Below are positions 22,918 to 31,715 of a stretch of 62,000 nucleotides of DNA, in pieces. Origin of the DNA: Symsagittifera roscoffensis (Eukaryota; Xenacoelomorpha; Acoela; Convolutidae). The notes beneath the pieces were generated by a model, which was not told the DNA's origin, did no database searches, and saw nothing but the letters and a program-made list of their open reading frames with translations. The DNA lies in contig NC_087065.1 of the NCBI RefSeq assembly GCF_963678635.1, positions 70,513,573 through 70,575,572 of the forward strand, read 5' to 3'. The position numbers were made by a program, and so were the translations under genes. The stretch's first letter is position 1; every line of letters begins with the position of its first letter.

Positions 22918-23728
22918 GAAACGAAAGTTGCCGAAATGGATCTCCGAACCCCAAGAGCCGAGCGTCTCCGGCAACGGGTCGAAGCTTCCGACAGCAAAAT
23001 TTCGAAATGACCGATTCGCGAAATAACAATAACGCTGGGTCGAGGACCAAAAAAATCAGTGCTGGGTCTATGCGGACGTATTTGAGTCCGGCTTTCACCC
23101 CAATGTCAAGCCCCGCATTGCTATATTACACTGATTTAACTCCCCCAGCTTATTTGTATCCGACAGCAACAACTCCACTCACGGAACGACAAAGTCCGCG
23201 AACACATCTTGCGGACAGTCCCGACAACGTCTCAATTTCGTCCAGGGAACACGACTCTTCGAAAGAACAGAATAGGCGCCCTCGCATTCGTCGTATCTCG
23301 GCGAGTCCTCAGTCACCGCGCAAAAATCCATCCACTTTAAACAAAAATCCGAGTGCTGACGATTTAGATTTTCTTAAGGTGGCGGGTGAAAAACCAGAAA
23401 AAACCAAGTCGGCAACAGCTCTGGAGACAAATGACAAAAATGTTTCCGTCATAGCCGAAAAGACTATCAAACCGCTAGCTGAAACCAAATTTCCAGTCCT
23501 AAATCGAATTGGAACTCCAACAAACAGTTCACAAGAAATTCACAGTTTTGTGTTCGGTGATAAACCAAAGGCCTTCAAAGAAATCCCGGAAAACTCTTTG
23601 AGGGTAAACGCCGAGAGGGAAAAATCTGCGCCCCGAGTATCGCACGGGACGCTCGTGCCGGAGAGAAACTCGGCGGGAGTTTTGAACAAAAATGAACCGA
23701 AAGCCGCAATTGGAAAAAACAGACCAAG
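22918..23728 (+). CDS. GPCR exon: long intracellular loop 3
   Basis: An 811-bp exon between 'attttcag' and 'caag|gttagc', phases 1 and 2, fits both neighbours. It adds about 270 residues to intracellular loop 3, against a few tens in many class A receptors. The sequence is hydrophilic and rich in Ser, Pro, Lys, Arg and Asn, with no membrane segment. It has Ser-Pro sites (RASPATG, SASPQSPRKNPS) and basic patches (RRPRIRRIS) that suit kinase sites such as R-x-x-S. It is likely disordered, with a role in arrestin or kinase regulation or scaffolding; this is inference. GC content is well above the introns, which supports real coding. Confidence 0.8.
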
Positions 23729-24415
23729 GTTAGCGATTCAAGTAATAAAGTTATGCTGATAGTAACCAATTTTGTAATAACTTTAAGCTGCTCTTGTTTT
23801 TCGCCCAAGAGGAGGAAACTTGGTTAAAAAAATGCCTAGTTTTTTTGACAAACACGTTCATTTAAGCATATATCCCACATGAACAAGTACAGAATGGGAG
23901 ATCAAAATCTTTTACATTTGATGTTACCCTAATTCAAATCTACCTCTGGTATAGAAAACTGCTGGGAATCTCTGTTAAATTTGATGTCGTAACGTTCAGC
24001 CGACTCTTTTTGTAAGAACGTTTGCAAGTGAGGATTTTTGGACGTACACTAAAGAATCAGCTCTTAAACAGCATTGCATTTCCCCCGAAAAAAAAGCCCA
24101 AATCAGCCCTCCTTAACTAACCCTTCAACTGTGGTAGCCAAAGTTTTCCAAAAACTCCATCTTTTGGGCTAATTTACGGCATCTAATTTAAGTTGACCAA
24201 CATTAAAATTTTTCTTCTAAGTGCGCCTTCGGCTTCAATACATAAAATATTTCTGAGGAGCGCAGGCGCGTAAAAAACCGCAATTTTTTCGTCAAAATTT
24301 GTCAAAAACGCTCAAAAACTTTTTTCTTGCCTTTTTCGTAAGTTTTAGCCTTAACTGAATATCTGATTATTAAAAATTAACGATTTATTTTTCATGCATC
24401 GTCTATTTGTTTCAG
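23729..24415. other. Last GPCR intron
   Basis: AT-rich intron from donor 'gttagc' to acceptor 'ttgtttcag'. Near 24255-24310 there is a loose match to the gcgcgctgaaaacacgc inverted-repeat family of 6.5 kb (gcaggcgcgtaaaaaaccgcaa, cgtcaaaattt). A (+) read-through into it meets a stop at 23757-23759, so splicing is required. Confidence 0.6.
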
Positions 24416-24779
24416 GAAAAGAATGGGCGGGGCTACAACTGCACTTCTCATAGTCAGCATCGGATTCATCGTCTTCGTCACGCCCAACATAATCTTCAAC
24501 GGAATCGAAATCTTCAGGGGAAAGTTCGACCCCGAAGTGCGCTTCGATTTCCACGCATTCTCAATGAACATATACAACTGCAATTTCATCATCAACTACT
24601 TCGTCTACGCGTTTTTCAACCGCCAGTTTAATATCAACCAGAAGATGTTCTGGAGAAGCCGACAGCGATGGTGTCAGAGGAAATGGGACCAGGTTCGAAA
24701 CTGGATCTGGCCGCCAAAGGTGACTTTGGTCCAAGCGAAGGGCAGCCAGCAAACAGTTTCTACAAATGCTGTTGTTTAG
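24416..24779 (+). CDS. GPCR last exon: TM6, TM7 and C-terminal tail
   Basis: The acceptor is 'ttgtttcag', and the first base completes an Arg codon. TM6 is GGATTALLIVSIGFIVFVTP, continuing to NIIFNG; the family motif CWxP reads FVTP. TM7 runs through FSMNIYNCNFIINYFVYAFF; the NPxxY motif reads NYFVY, with Tyr in place of Pro. This is followed by NRQFNINQKMFW, the helix-8 region. The tail is basic and Trp-rich (RSRQRWCQRKW) and ends QQTVSTNAVV. The TM7 pattern (Cys-Asn before the final aromatic segment) recalls peptide receptors of the FMRFamide-receptor kind, but no ligand can be assigned. I see no canonical AATAAA close behind the stop. Confidence 0.88.
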
Positions 24780-25559
24780 TTCTAGATAAATGTTATATAT
24801 AATATAGATCAGATGTAGTTTGATATAAATGTTTTTCGACATAAATCCGAAGTAGATCTGCAATAACAAGTTTTAATGATAGAAAGCCATAAAAAACTTT
24901 ATTCGAATTGCAGCCATATTTTGGATTTGTGCTTTTTTGCTTTAGTGTTTTTCTTGAAAACTTGCTCTGAAATTTTAAATGTAAATACCATCAAGAGTCA
25001 GCTACTAACACTTGAGAAAATGATTAAATTGTAAATAAGCATCTGGGAGTTAATCTCTGAAAAATTTGATAATGAAAATTGGGAAAAGTTTTACTTTTAG
25101 AAGGCAATGTTTAAGAAAATATAGATTCGCAGTTTTCCTCAAAAGTTTGGTTATGAAAACTTGAATAGTTTTACTGAAAATATATCAGAAAAAATATCTG
25201 AAAATATATCAATTCCTAGAAATCCTGAAAAGTGGCTTCTTCGTTTTAAAAATCCATTATCGAAAGCTACAAAAATTCCATTTTCCGTGCGAACTTTTAG
25301 AGTCACATTAATTTGCAGTCGCCTAAAAGAAAAAGACTTAAACACTTTATAAGGCTTCATATTACAACCGTGTTGAAGATACCAAAACAAAACAGACTCC
25401 ATTCATTTTATTAGTTTAAAAAGCTTAATTTTTAGTTGTATCATAATTTGTCTTTGTGTATGATTAGCTGCAGTTTAAACGATGTATAATTCATACTTTT
25501 ATGTGCTACATAAATTTAGTTTTTCTGAGAAGCTTTTTCAGTGCAAAACTCCAAAGTAA
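24780..25559. other. Presumed GPCR 3' UTR and intergenic DNA
   Basis: AT-rich sequence after the stop. Near 25177-25210 a short block recurs ('gaaaatatatcag', 'gaaaatatatcaa'). No further gene was recognised. Confidence 0.4.
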
Positions 25560-26780
25560 ACTAAAATCTAACTCAGCTCGCTTGATACACCGACTAGTAC
25601 AATTTTGCCTGGTTATGTTTACAAATCAACAAGACTGCTCGTATCAGGGCCTATCCTTGAATGTTCCGACTGTCTTTTAAAGTCTATGGAGCAGTAATAA
25701 CGTGGAAATATTAAAGGTAATAAAATAAAGTTAAATTTTTTTTCTAAAAAATTTCAGATTTGTGAAAACATCCCCCACACGCCATATTAAGTACAAAGTT
25801 ATAGATTTTGCGGCTCTTTTTTTCTACCCCACCTCTTATAAGCATTAATTTTATGGTGTACGAGTGGTTTTACAAGGTTAAACATGCATGAAGACCAAAT
25901 ACGTTTGCCATGGCCGAATTAGTTCGCATGCCAATTTTTCTAACATTCGGATGATGTGAACAAATTTTTGCAGGTGGGGGAAGAAAAAAGAGCCGATTTT
26001 GCTCCTATTAACAAATCAATTATGGCATATAATCTTCCAAAGAACCAATTTGGAACAATTTCCAAGACGGATTAAATCTCCGCTTACGCGTTGATAGCGC
26101 GAAATATTACGCGCGTAAATTGTCCCAAATTGGTCAAAATGGCAATCTTTAAACCCCCATAACTTTACAAAAATGATCACAGGTTAAAAAAATTTCAAAT
26201 TCAAGCTTATGACATTAGTACCTTATGAATGATATAAAAAAATTCCGTCAAAATTGGCTAATTAAAAAGTCGGATTTTTCTCCTGACAAAAAAAACTCAC
26301 CCAGAGCACAAATGTTCCGTTACTTTCGTTACGAAAGTGGGAACAACAAGACTGCTCGTAACAGGGCAAAGCCCTCAATGTTTCGACTGTCCAGAAACTG
26401 GTCTTGAATAGTTTTTGATGATTTAAACATTGATGAACTATGAAATTTGAGCTGAATATTAAGAATCGTATATGAAATTAAGAAGACCAGTTAGCCTGCC
26501 TCAATTGATTTTGGAACGTTTTTGTGATGCGGGATAAATCGCCACGCGTGAATAATGCGCTTTATATTTTTAGCATCAAAGTGTCACAGCGCTCTTATTG
26601 TCAGATTAATATTTTAGAGAGCGTTTCACAGCAATCAGTAATTCAGGATAGTTTAGTGGTGAGCGCGCCCTTTCTAAAAACACACAGAGCCATTGATCGA
26701 TTACGTGATGGAAATATTTATGAGAATTGGTCTGATTTAAAAAAATCTTCGAAAGTCGGAACAATTATTCTTCAGACAAT
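25560..26780 (+). repeat. Dispersed repeat R1, two or three copies in a row
   Basis: A partial copy at 25560-25830 has agactgctcgtatcaggg, aatgttccgactgtc and acacgccatattaagtacaaag. A long copy at 26030-26410 has tttggaacaatttccaagacgg, ctccgcttacgcgttgatagcgcg, attgtcccaaattggtc, aaacccccataactttac, gatcacagg, ctcacccagagcac, gttccgttactttcg and gactgctcgtaacagggc. A ttagcctgcctcaatt block with tttagcatcaaagtg follows at 26490-26600. This is the clearest forward R1 copy. The 130-codon frame at 26524-26916 crosses it and is not called. Confidence 0.8.
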
Positions 26781-27239
26781 TTCAAAACAGTTGAACTATA
26801 AAGGGCGTTTTAAGGGTTGTTTGGCATACTGGTTATGCTTGCACTTGAAAAACGTCAAATTGTTTAATCGATATCTTGCCATGGCAATGATAGTGTTAAG
26901 GACCAGCTCTCACTAGAATTTTGGTTTTAAATTTAGTAGAGTTTGACCAAAGTTGGCTGCAATATTTACCTAAAGTGAAACTTCTAGACGCAAAAATAAC
27001 AAGTTTGAGTACAGCTCGCTAAATAAACTACTTCAGTCTAGAATGTGGATGTTTTAAGACCTTAAACTTACCAGAATAAAAAAATAAACTTAGAACAAGT
27101 TCGGTAACGTGTCTACTTTAACAGTATCTGCTGGTATTGACACTGAATCAGACCTTGCTGACTGAAATTTTTTTTCATAAAGTTGTTACTTAAGTATATA
27201 GTATTTAAAAAAAACTGGTCTTCACTACATTACCACTTC
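26781..27239. other. No feature recognised
   Basis: AT-rich DNA between the R1 cluster and the Gypsy-like relic G1. Confidence 0.4.
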
Positions 27240-27900
27240 TAGTTGATATAGTCTGTGGTCCTTTTCATCATCGTAATTCCCGAAGCGTTTGGTTTTCCGA
27301 CGACAACAGATGGTATTTTAGTACCTCCGCTCGTAGCCGATGACACATTAGTTTTTGCCATTAATATCTGTTCTTCTGTTCTTCTGGCCCGAATTCGTCA
27401 TGTTATTGTGAACAAAATTTTGTCTAGAAGTTAGCTTTCTGGTTTCTCGATTGCCTCAAGTCTAGTCTGTTTTTTCGCTTGAGCAATATCTACAAGTCTG
27501 CCCAACATTACGATGCCAAGCTCGGGTACTTAGGTAGTGTTTTGGATTCCGCAAACACTGTCCCTGGAATCCGCATAATTTGCGTTGGATTCCGCAACAT
27601 TTTTGAAAAGCCTTTGAAGTCAGAAACCTGATGGATTCGAAGGTCAAGTTCTTTCAGCTATTTAAAATGCGCACCTCTAGCCCTCGTAAGGCACGTGATT
27701 GATATCCATTTTTTAAATTTGGTATAAGCCTCTTGTACTTTCACTACCCTCCTCAGTTTTTTCAAGACACCCGCATGATGCGCGGATACGTCCTCGCCTA
27801 GTCCATGAAATTCATCCTTTACATACTCTGCCAACAGCAAAACCAGCACATTTCTTGTTCGAATTAAGCATCTTCTGCGTTTTGTTTTCTCGGTCTAGGT
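27240..27900 (-). pseudogene. G1: frame 3' of integrase (unknown protein), decayed
   Basis: On the minus strand the block LLLAEYVKDEFHGLGEDVSA lies near 27845-27780, followed by a coiled-coil-like stretch and sequence matching the 41302-41535 and 54764-55039 frames. The DNA block 'tgaaattcatcctttacata' occurs here near 27806 and in G2 near 41721. The product is unknown. It may be the C-terminal part of the polyprotein or a third ORF. Confidence 0.5.
27534..27602. repeat. 'ggattccgcaa' repeat cluster
   Basis: Three copies of 'ggattccgcaa' or its inverse 'ggaatccgca' within 70 bp, the same motif that fills the element at 60811-61260. This is a fragment of that family inserted in G1. Confidence 0.75.
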
Positions 27901-29067
27901 ACTCTCCTCGGACCAGTACTCTTCATCTTATTTGCAATCCCCCCCCCGGTGCTGCTAATGGCAGTTCGTTTCTACCCTGGTCAAAGTTTTCCTTCATAGA
28001 AACGAGATTCACTATTTTTGTCTCTACGAATACAGCGCTATGGCGAAAAATCGTTCCGACAAAAATCCAGGCGGTCCGACAAAAATCCAGGTTGAATTTT
28101 CGGTTCTTACTCATCTGACTGCTTGTGCCCGGTACATGTTCAAGACTTCCTCTGGTGTGGTTCCCGACGATTCTATCCTTACTTGCTCTGAAATGGATGT
28201 AATATCTTCCTCTTTTCTTGACGAGTTTGATTTGTGAATGATATCTTGCGTTACAAATTCAAAGGTGTCTCGCCTTGTAATTTGATCCGCTTGCTCGACT
28301 TACTCAGCCAATCGAAGCACCACTGGGCTTTTCTGTCCCTTCGTTGCGTGAGTTCTCTTTTCTAAGCATAACCATCCTCGCAACTCAAATAAGGAACAAA
28401 CTTTCCCGCCTTCGATTTGATAAGTGGATTTGAAAGTTTTTCCGATTTTGGCCCTTGGCCTAGACTAGAAATCGTTTCCGCTACATTTGGGCGAATGGCC
28501 ACGGGTTTTACAATAACATTAGCCTATCGGAGGAGGTGTTTCTTTGGATCGAATCCGTGACTGTTCCTTGAGTACTTTTGATTGTTACAGTAGACGGTGT
28601 TTCCGTTAGCAATTTCGTGGTAGCCTTAAAAGGTGCGACTTTTCCCGGATCAATCCCTTTCACATGCTTCCGACTATTGTTTCAATTGGGTGGTCAGGGT
28701 TATGAAACATTTTTTTTGCGAAGTTAAAGTGATTATATTCTCTGTTTCTCGAACAACTTTCTCTTTTAACAACTGGAAGTACGGTTTCGGTTTTATTTTG
28801 TCCTTTTTTTCATTAATATTTTGTAACCTTTTTCAGTTAGGTCGGAACTGGCACTTCAAGTGTCGTTTTGTTCTGTATAATCCTTCTCCGGTCGCGCCCT
28901 GGAATTGACTGGCTGATGACCCCACTACCAATGGGTGCTCGATTTTAACTTCTATCCCAATGATCGGTTCATCATCCAGTAGGTGTTATTTCTGCATGAC
29001 ACTCATCACTGAGAACGTCTTCTTGTGTTTATTCAATGAAAAAAAAATCAACAACAAATTTTCTCCA

Positions 29068-29319
29068 TTATTGTATATCAACCTGTATACAGTTTTTGGT
29101 CAACATGAGCCTCGAATGGCGAAAATCCCATTGATTGGTGATTTGTTGTTGAATGCTAAGCTTTACTTCACTTAGTGCCGACTTTAGCGTGGGTTTTGAT
29201 TTGCGAAATGAGCGAGCAATTAGTATTTCCCGCAGAGCTCTTATGCATCGCCTGGCTAAACATGGTATTTTGTACAGAATTCTTGATTTGGTAGATATCA
29301 CACTCGTTGTGGCATGCAA
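29068..29319 (-). pseudogene. G1: integrase fragment
   Basis: The minus-strand frame reads LARRCIRALREILIARSF and continues to about LMLTKNCIQ. This matches in position and pattern the segment after the catalytic Glu of retroviral-type integrases (a 'ERxIRxLKxxL' helix, then the SP-type region). The plus-strand DNA 'agctcttatgcatcgcctgg' is matched by G2 near 43660. It is decayed and not functional. Confidence 0.5.
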
Positions 29320-29356
29320 ATTTATTTGTTTTTTAGTAACTCCTTGATTACTTCAT

Positions 29357-29554
29357 TACGAGGCCAAACTGTGCTATATTTGTGCATTGTAAGCGGATTC
29401 CGCAACAAGGACGCTCCCTTTGTTCTTCTTTTGTTCTTTACTTTCCTTTGATTGTTCCGACAAATTTTTAACATGTTTAAAGACTTGTCTCTGGAATCCA
29501 GGAACACACAGACACAAAATTGTGCGCCTATCCAGTGCACAGTTTGGCCTCGTA
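29357..29554. mobile_element. MITE with 16-bp terminal inverted repeats, TA target site
   Basis: Terminal repeats 'cgaggccaaactgtgc' (from 29359) and 'gcacagtttggcctcg' (to 29552) are perfect complements and are flanked by TA on both sides, as for Tc1/mariner-type insertions. Inside are 'gcggattccgcaa' near 29393 and 'ggaatccaggaa' near 29492. It has no coding capacity. The same left end begins a second copy at 60811. It sits inside G1. Confidence 0.85.
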
Positions 29555-29803
29555 ATGTTAAGCTGTTTTCCTACACGCGACCTGAGTTAATAAAAACTTC
29601 GAAAACCAATATACGCATATAAGTAGCTATTTATTCGTTCAGCTAGTTTGTAGTGAAGTTCCTAAAAAAAGCTGATTTCAAATTTTTATCAGATTCGATA
29701 CAGTCTCCAACGGTCTTGACTGTAACTTAGATTTGCCTGTTCTTGTGCGGCCACCAGAATGAGCTGCTTGCTACCTTGTGCTTTTTCAACTTTCCCATGA
29801 GCT

Positions 29804-29808
29804 GCTTT
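29804..29808. repeat. BEL target-site duplication, left (gcttt)
   Basis: The 5 bases before the 5' LTR are identical to the 5 bases after the 3' LTR (38858-38862). BEL/Pao elements typically make 4-6 bp duplications. Confidence 0.9.
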
Positions 29809-29848
29809 TGTTGCAGCGCAAATGTAAATGTGCGAGAGTATAAATGCA

Positions 29849-29856
29849 TATAAAAG
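29849..29856 (+). promoter_or_regulatory. TATA box of the BEL LTR
   Basis: 'tataaaag' is a good match to the RNA polymerase II TATA consensus. It would place the start of transcription at about 29880, inside or beside the tRNA-like segment. The same site is at 38412 in the 3' LTR. Confidence 0.6.
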
Positions 29857-29870
29857 TAAATACATACAGG

Positions 29871-29942
29871 GACAGTAGCCAAGCGTATACATGGTGCGTC
29901 CCGGCGGGTTCGGCGCCGGTTCGAATCCCGACTAGGTCATTT
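29871..29942 (+). other. tRNA-like segment (A and B boxes) inside BEL LTR
   Basis: 'tagccaagcgta' at 29876 fits a tRNA A box and 'ggttcgaatcc' at 29918 is a perfect B box. The distance of 42 bases is close to the 44 usual in tRNAs. The D stem can pair (gcca with tggt). The 3' half of the T arm is canonical, but its 5' half, the anticodon stem and the acceptor stem pair poorly, so this is a tRNA-derived or pol III-promoter-like segment and not a working tRNA. The 3' LTR copy is at 38434-38505. Confidence 0.6.
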
Positions 29943-30297
29943 CCTTTCTAGAACTCGAATGTGCACCGAACTTGATGGGATGCTCCGTAACCAGGTTCGG
30001 TCCCCCCAAAACCCATTTTAACCGTTTTTTCGCTCTCATTTGGTTCAGCCTTGGTTATGGCTGACCTTTAAAAAGAGCAATTTGTCTCAAGGACAAATAC
30101 TGGCCATTTTTGCAGCTTGCTTTGAGTTATGCAGTTTATTGTGGCCGATGTTACCGATGATAAAGTTTGTTAAAATTATCGTTATATTTTCAAATTTCCG
30201 TTATATTTCCGGAGTTATTTTGCCGAGAAAATACTCATTAATTAAAGTGTTTAAAAACCGTTTTTTTTTATAATCTTGGAGATTGACGCGCACATTT

Positions 30298-30315
30298 TGG
30301 CGCCCCACAAGGGAC
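30298..30315 (+). other. BEL primer-binding site
   Basis: 'tggcgccccacaagggac' begins 3 bases after the 5' LTR. The TGGCGCC start is common in LTR elements that use the 3' end of a host tRNA as primer. I cannot say which tRNA. Confidence 0.75.
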
Positions 30316-30354
30316 ACGAAGTCCGAAGTTATTCACGAAGTTATTCACGAATAT

Positions 30355-30801
30355 CTACAAGGGACCTTCGTCGTGACGTAGACAGGGTGCGTAGTTGGGA
30401 AGCCCCGGTCTTGCAGCTTTTGGAAGCCGCGGTCCCAGTAGTGCAAGAGTGAGAGAACGTAACCAATGTGGTGACATTTGCACTCTCGAGTCATTGACAA
30501 CTCGGAACCTCAAACACATTTTCTCAATGAACGCCTCGTTTAACTTCTCTTTTGGCAGCAACTTAATAATATGTCCAATCACTGCGTTGAACTTTGACCT
30601 CTGACCTTCACCCTCCTTATCATCGTCATCTTGGGCTAAACAACTATCCATATCATCAGACAAGGGGTCAACTGCAGACGTTTTGTGTGAGTTTGAAAAG
30701 TGATTGCTGGACAATTTCTCTGCGGCTGACCAAAAAACAAAGAAAGTTTGACAACTCGAAACCGGTGACCGCCCAATCTCCAAACTGTAAGAAGTTTCCA
30801 A
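30355..30801 (-). pseudogene. Antisense condensin subunit 1 (NCAPD2)-like fragment in BEL leader
   Basis: A 148-codon frame opposite to the retroelement. Its middle reads VIGHIIKLLPKEKLNEAFIE, then KMCLRFRVVNDSR. This resembles the HEAT-repeat part of condensin subunit 1 where 'xKxKxxExxVEKLCxRFR' is typical. It is preceded by an acidic, Ser-rich stretch (DDDDKEGEGQ), also plausible for that protein. The likeness covers about 35 residues; the first 50 and last 40 residues look unrelated. The reading is by eye from remembered family patterns. If real, it is a captured host gene piece in antisense orientation. Confidence 0.4.
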
Positions 30802-31121
30802 AACTTTTAAAACTCAAATTGTGCAATAAAATTACATACGGTGTCTTATTGTATATCCCAACTCAAAGCAAGCTACAAGTGGTATTTTTTCCCGATACCA
30901 CAAATTTTTGGGTAATTGTGAACGGATTGAAAATCCAAAACATCGGATCATAGACAAGGGGTACTAGACTAGTTTTTTGGATTGGTTTGCGAGTCGAACC
31001 TGCTGACCAAAATTTTCCGAAAAATTTTGGGAAAAAACTAAGAAATTTCCAAAAAAAATCGTCAAAACGTCCCCATAATTCTGCGAAACTGTGCTGTAAC
31101 ATGACACCAACCTTATGGTAA

Positions 31122-31640
31122 GTGGTCTGGTAGCGAAATATCAGGCAAATTAAGTTGAGTTTTTTCATCCTCAGGTTTACTCCGTGTGTGTTGTTGGAAC
31201 TTAACCAATTTGCCTGATTCTCCAACCCCATTGGTAAACTTAAGGTTTACAACGACTTGATACCTGTTTGCATCCGTTCGCTTTTCAAAACATTCGTTTC
31301 GCAACGACTGACTAAGTGGTCCGGGACGGTAAAATTAAGCAAGTTAAGTTGTTGTCTTTCATCCTCAGGTTTGCTCCGCGTGTGTTGTTGGTTTTCAACC
31401 GACTTGCTTAATTCCCAAACCTCTTGGTAATTCGTCGAGCTACTAGCCGATTAGTAGTGACGCACCGTCGTACGACCGTTCAACAAATTTCGTACGCTGT
31501 AACATCATCCTAAGTGGTCAGGGAGGTGATATTAAGTAAGTTAAAATGGTTTTATTCATCCTCAGGTTTACTCCGTGTGTGTTGTTTGATATCAACCGAC
31601 TTACTTAATCCCCAGCCCCATTGGTAACTTTACTCACCGA
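31122..31640 (+). repeat. Three spaced hairpin repeats in BEL leader
   Basis: Three copies of a unit start near 31122, 31314 and 31511, spaced about 195 bp. Each has 'taagtggtc', a left stem, the loop 'ttcatcctcaggtttNctcc' with 'gNgtgtgttgtt', a right stem and an end like 'cNttggtaa'. Perfect stems: 31140-31151 with 31207-31218 (12 bp); 31333-31344 with 31402-31413 (12 bp); 31531-31541 with 31599-31609 (11 bp). The stem sequences differ between copies but stay complementary, while the loops are conserved. That is the pattern of selected RNA structure. Confidence 0.85.
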
Positions 31641-31715
31641 AAACCGTTCCGAATCGCCCCGCAAACGCCCGATAACCGTTAAGTATAGTTTGAGTTAAGT
31701 ATAGACCCTAGAGCC

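Larger units (their letters stand above)
14569..24779 (+). other. GPCR locus, partial (four 3' coding exons)
   Basis: Four exons (14569-14760, 22159-22304, 22918-23728, 24416-24779) splice with consistent phases: 2/2, 1/1 and 2/2, at introns of about 7.4 kb, 0.6 kb and 0.7 kb. All are GT-AG. The joined product is about 503 residues plus a partial first codon and ends at TAG 24777-24779. It covers TM4 to the C-terminus of a class A receptor. The first acceptor shows that at least one more exon lies upstream; none was recognised in 1-14568, so the start may lie outside the window. R1 repeats fill the large intron. Confidence 0.85.
29809..30294 (+). repeat. BEL 5' LTR
   Basis: TG...CA, 486 bp. 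Promoter-like sequences 'tataaatg' (29839) and 'tataaaag' (29849) lie near the left end. They are followed 20 bp later by a tRNA-like segment (29871-29942). A 77-codon frame in the right half is identical in both LTRs but has no recognised domain. Confidence 0.97.

Noticed and set aside
23575-23808. Minus-strand frame opposite GPCR loop 3
   Set aside because: Shadow of the receptor exon, which has matching splice phases.
26524-26916. 130-codon frame on the plus strand
   Set aside because: Runs through R1 blocks that recur elsewhere with frames broken.
30040-30273. 77-codon frame in each BEL LTR
   Set aside because: Identical only because the LTRs are identical; no domain and it lies across regulatory sequence.
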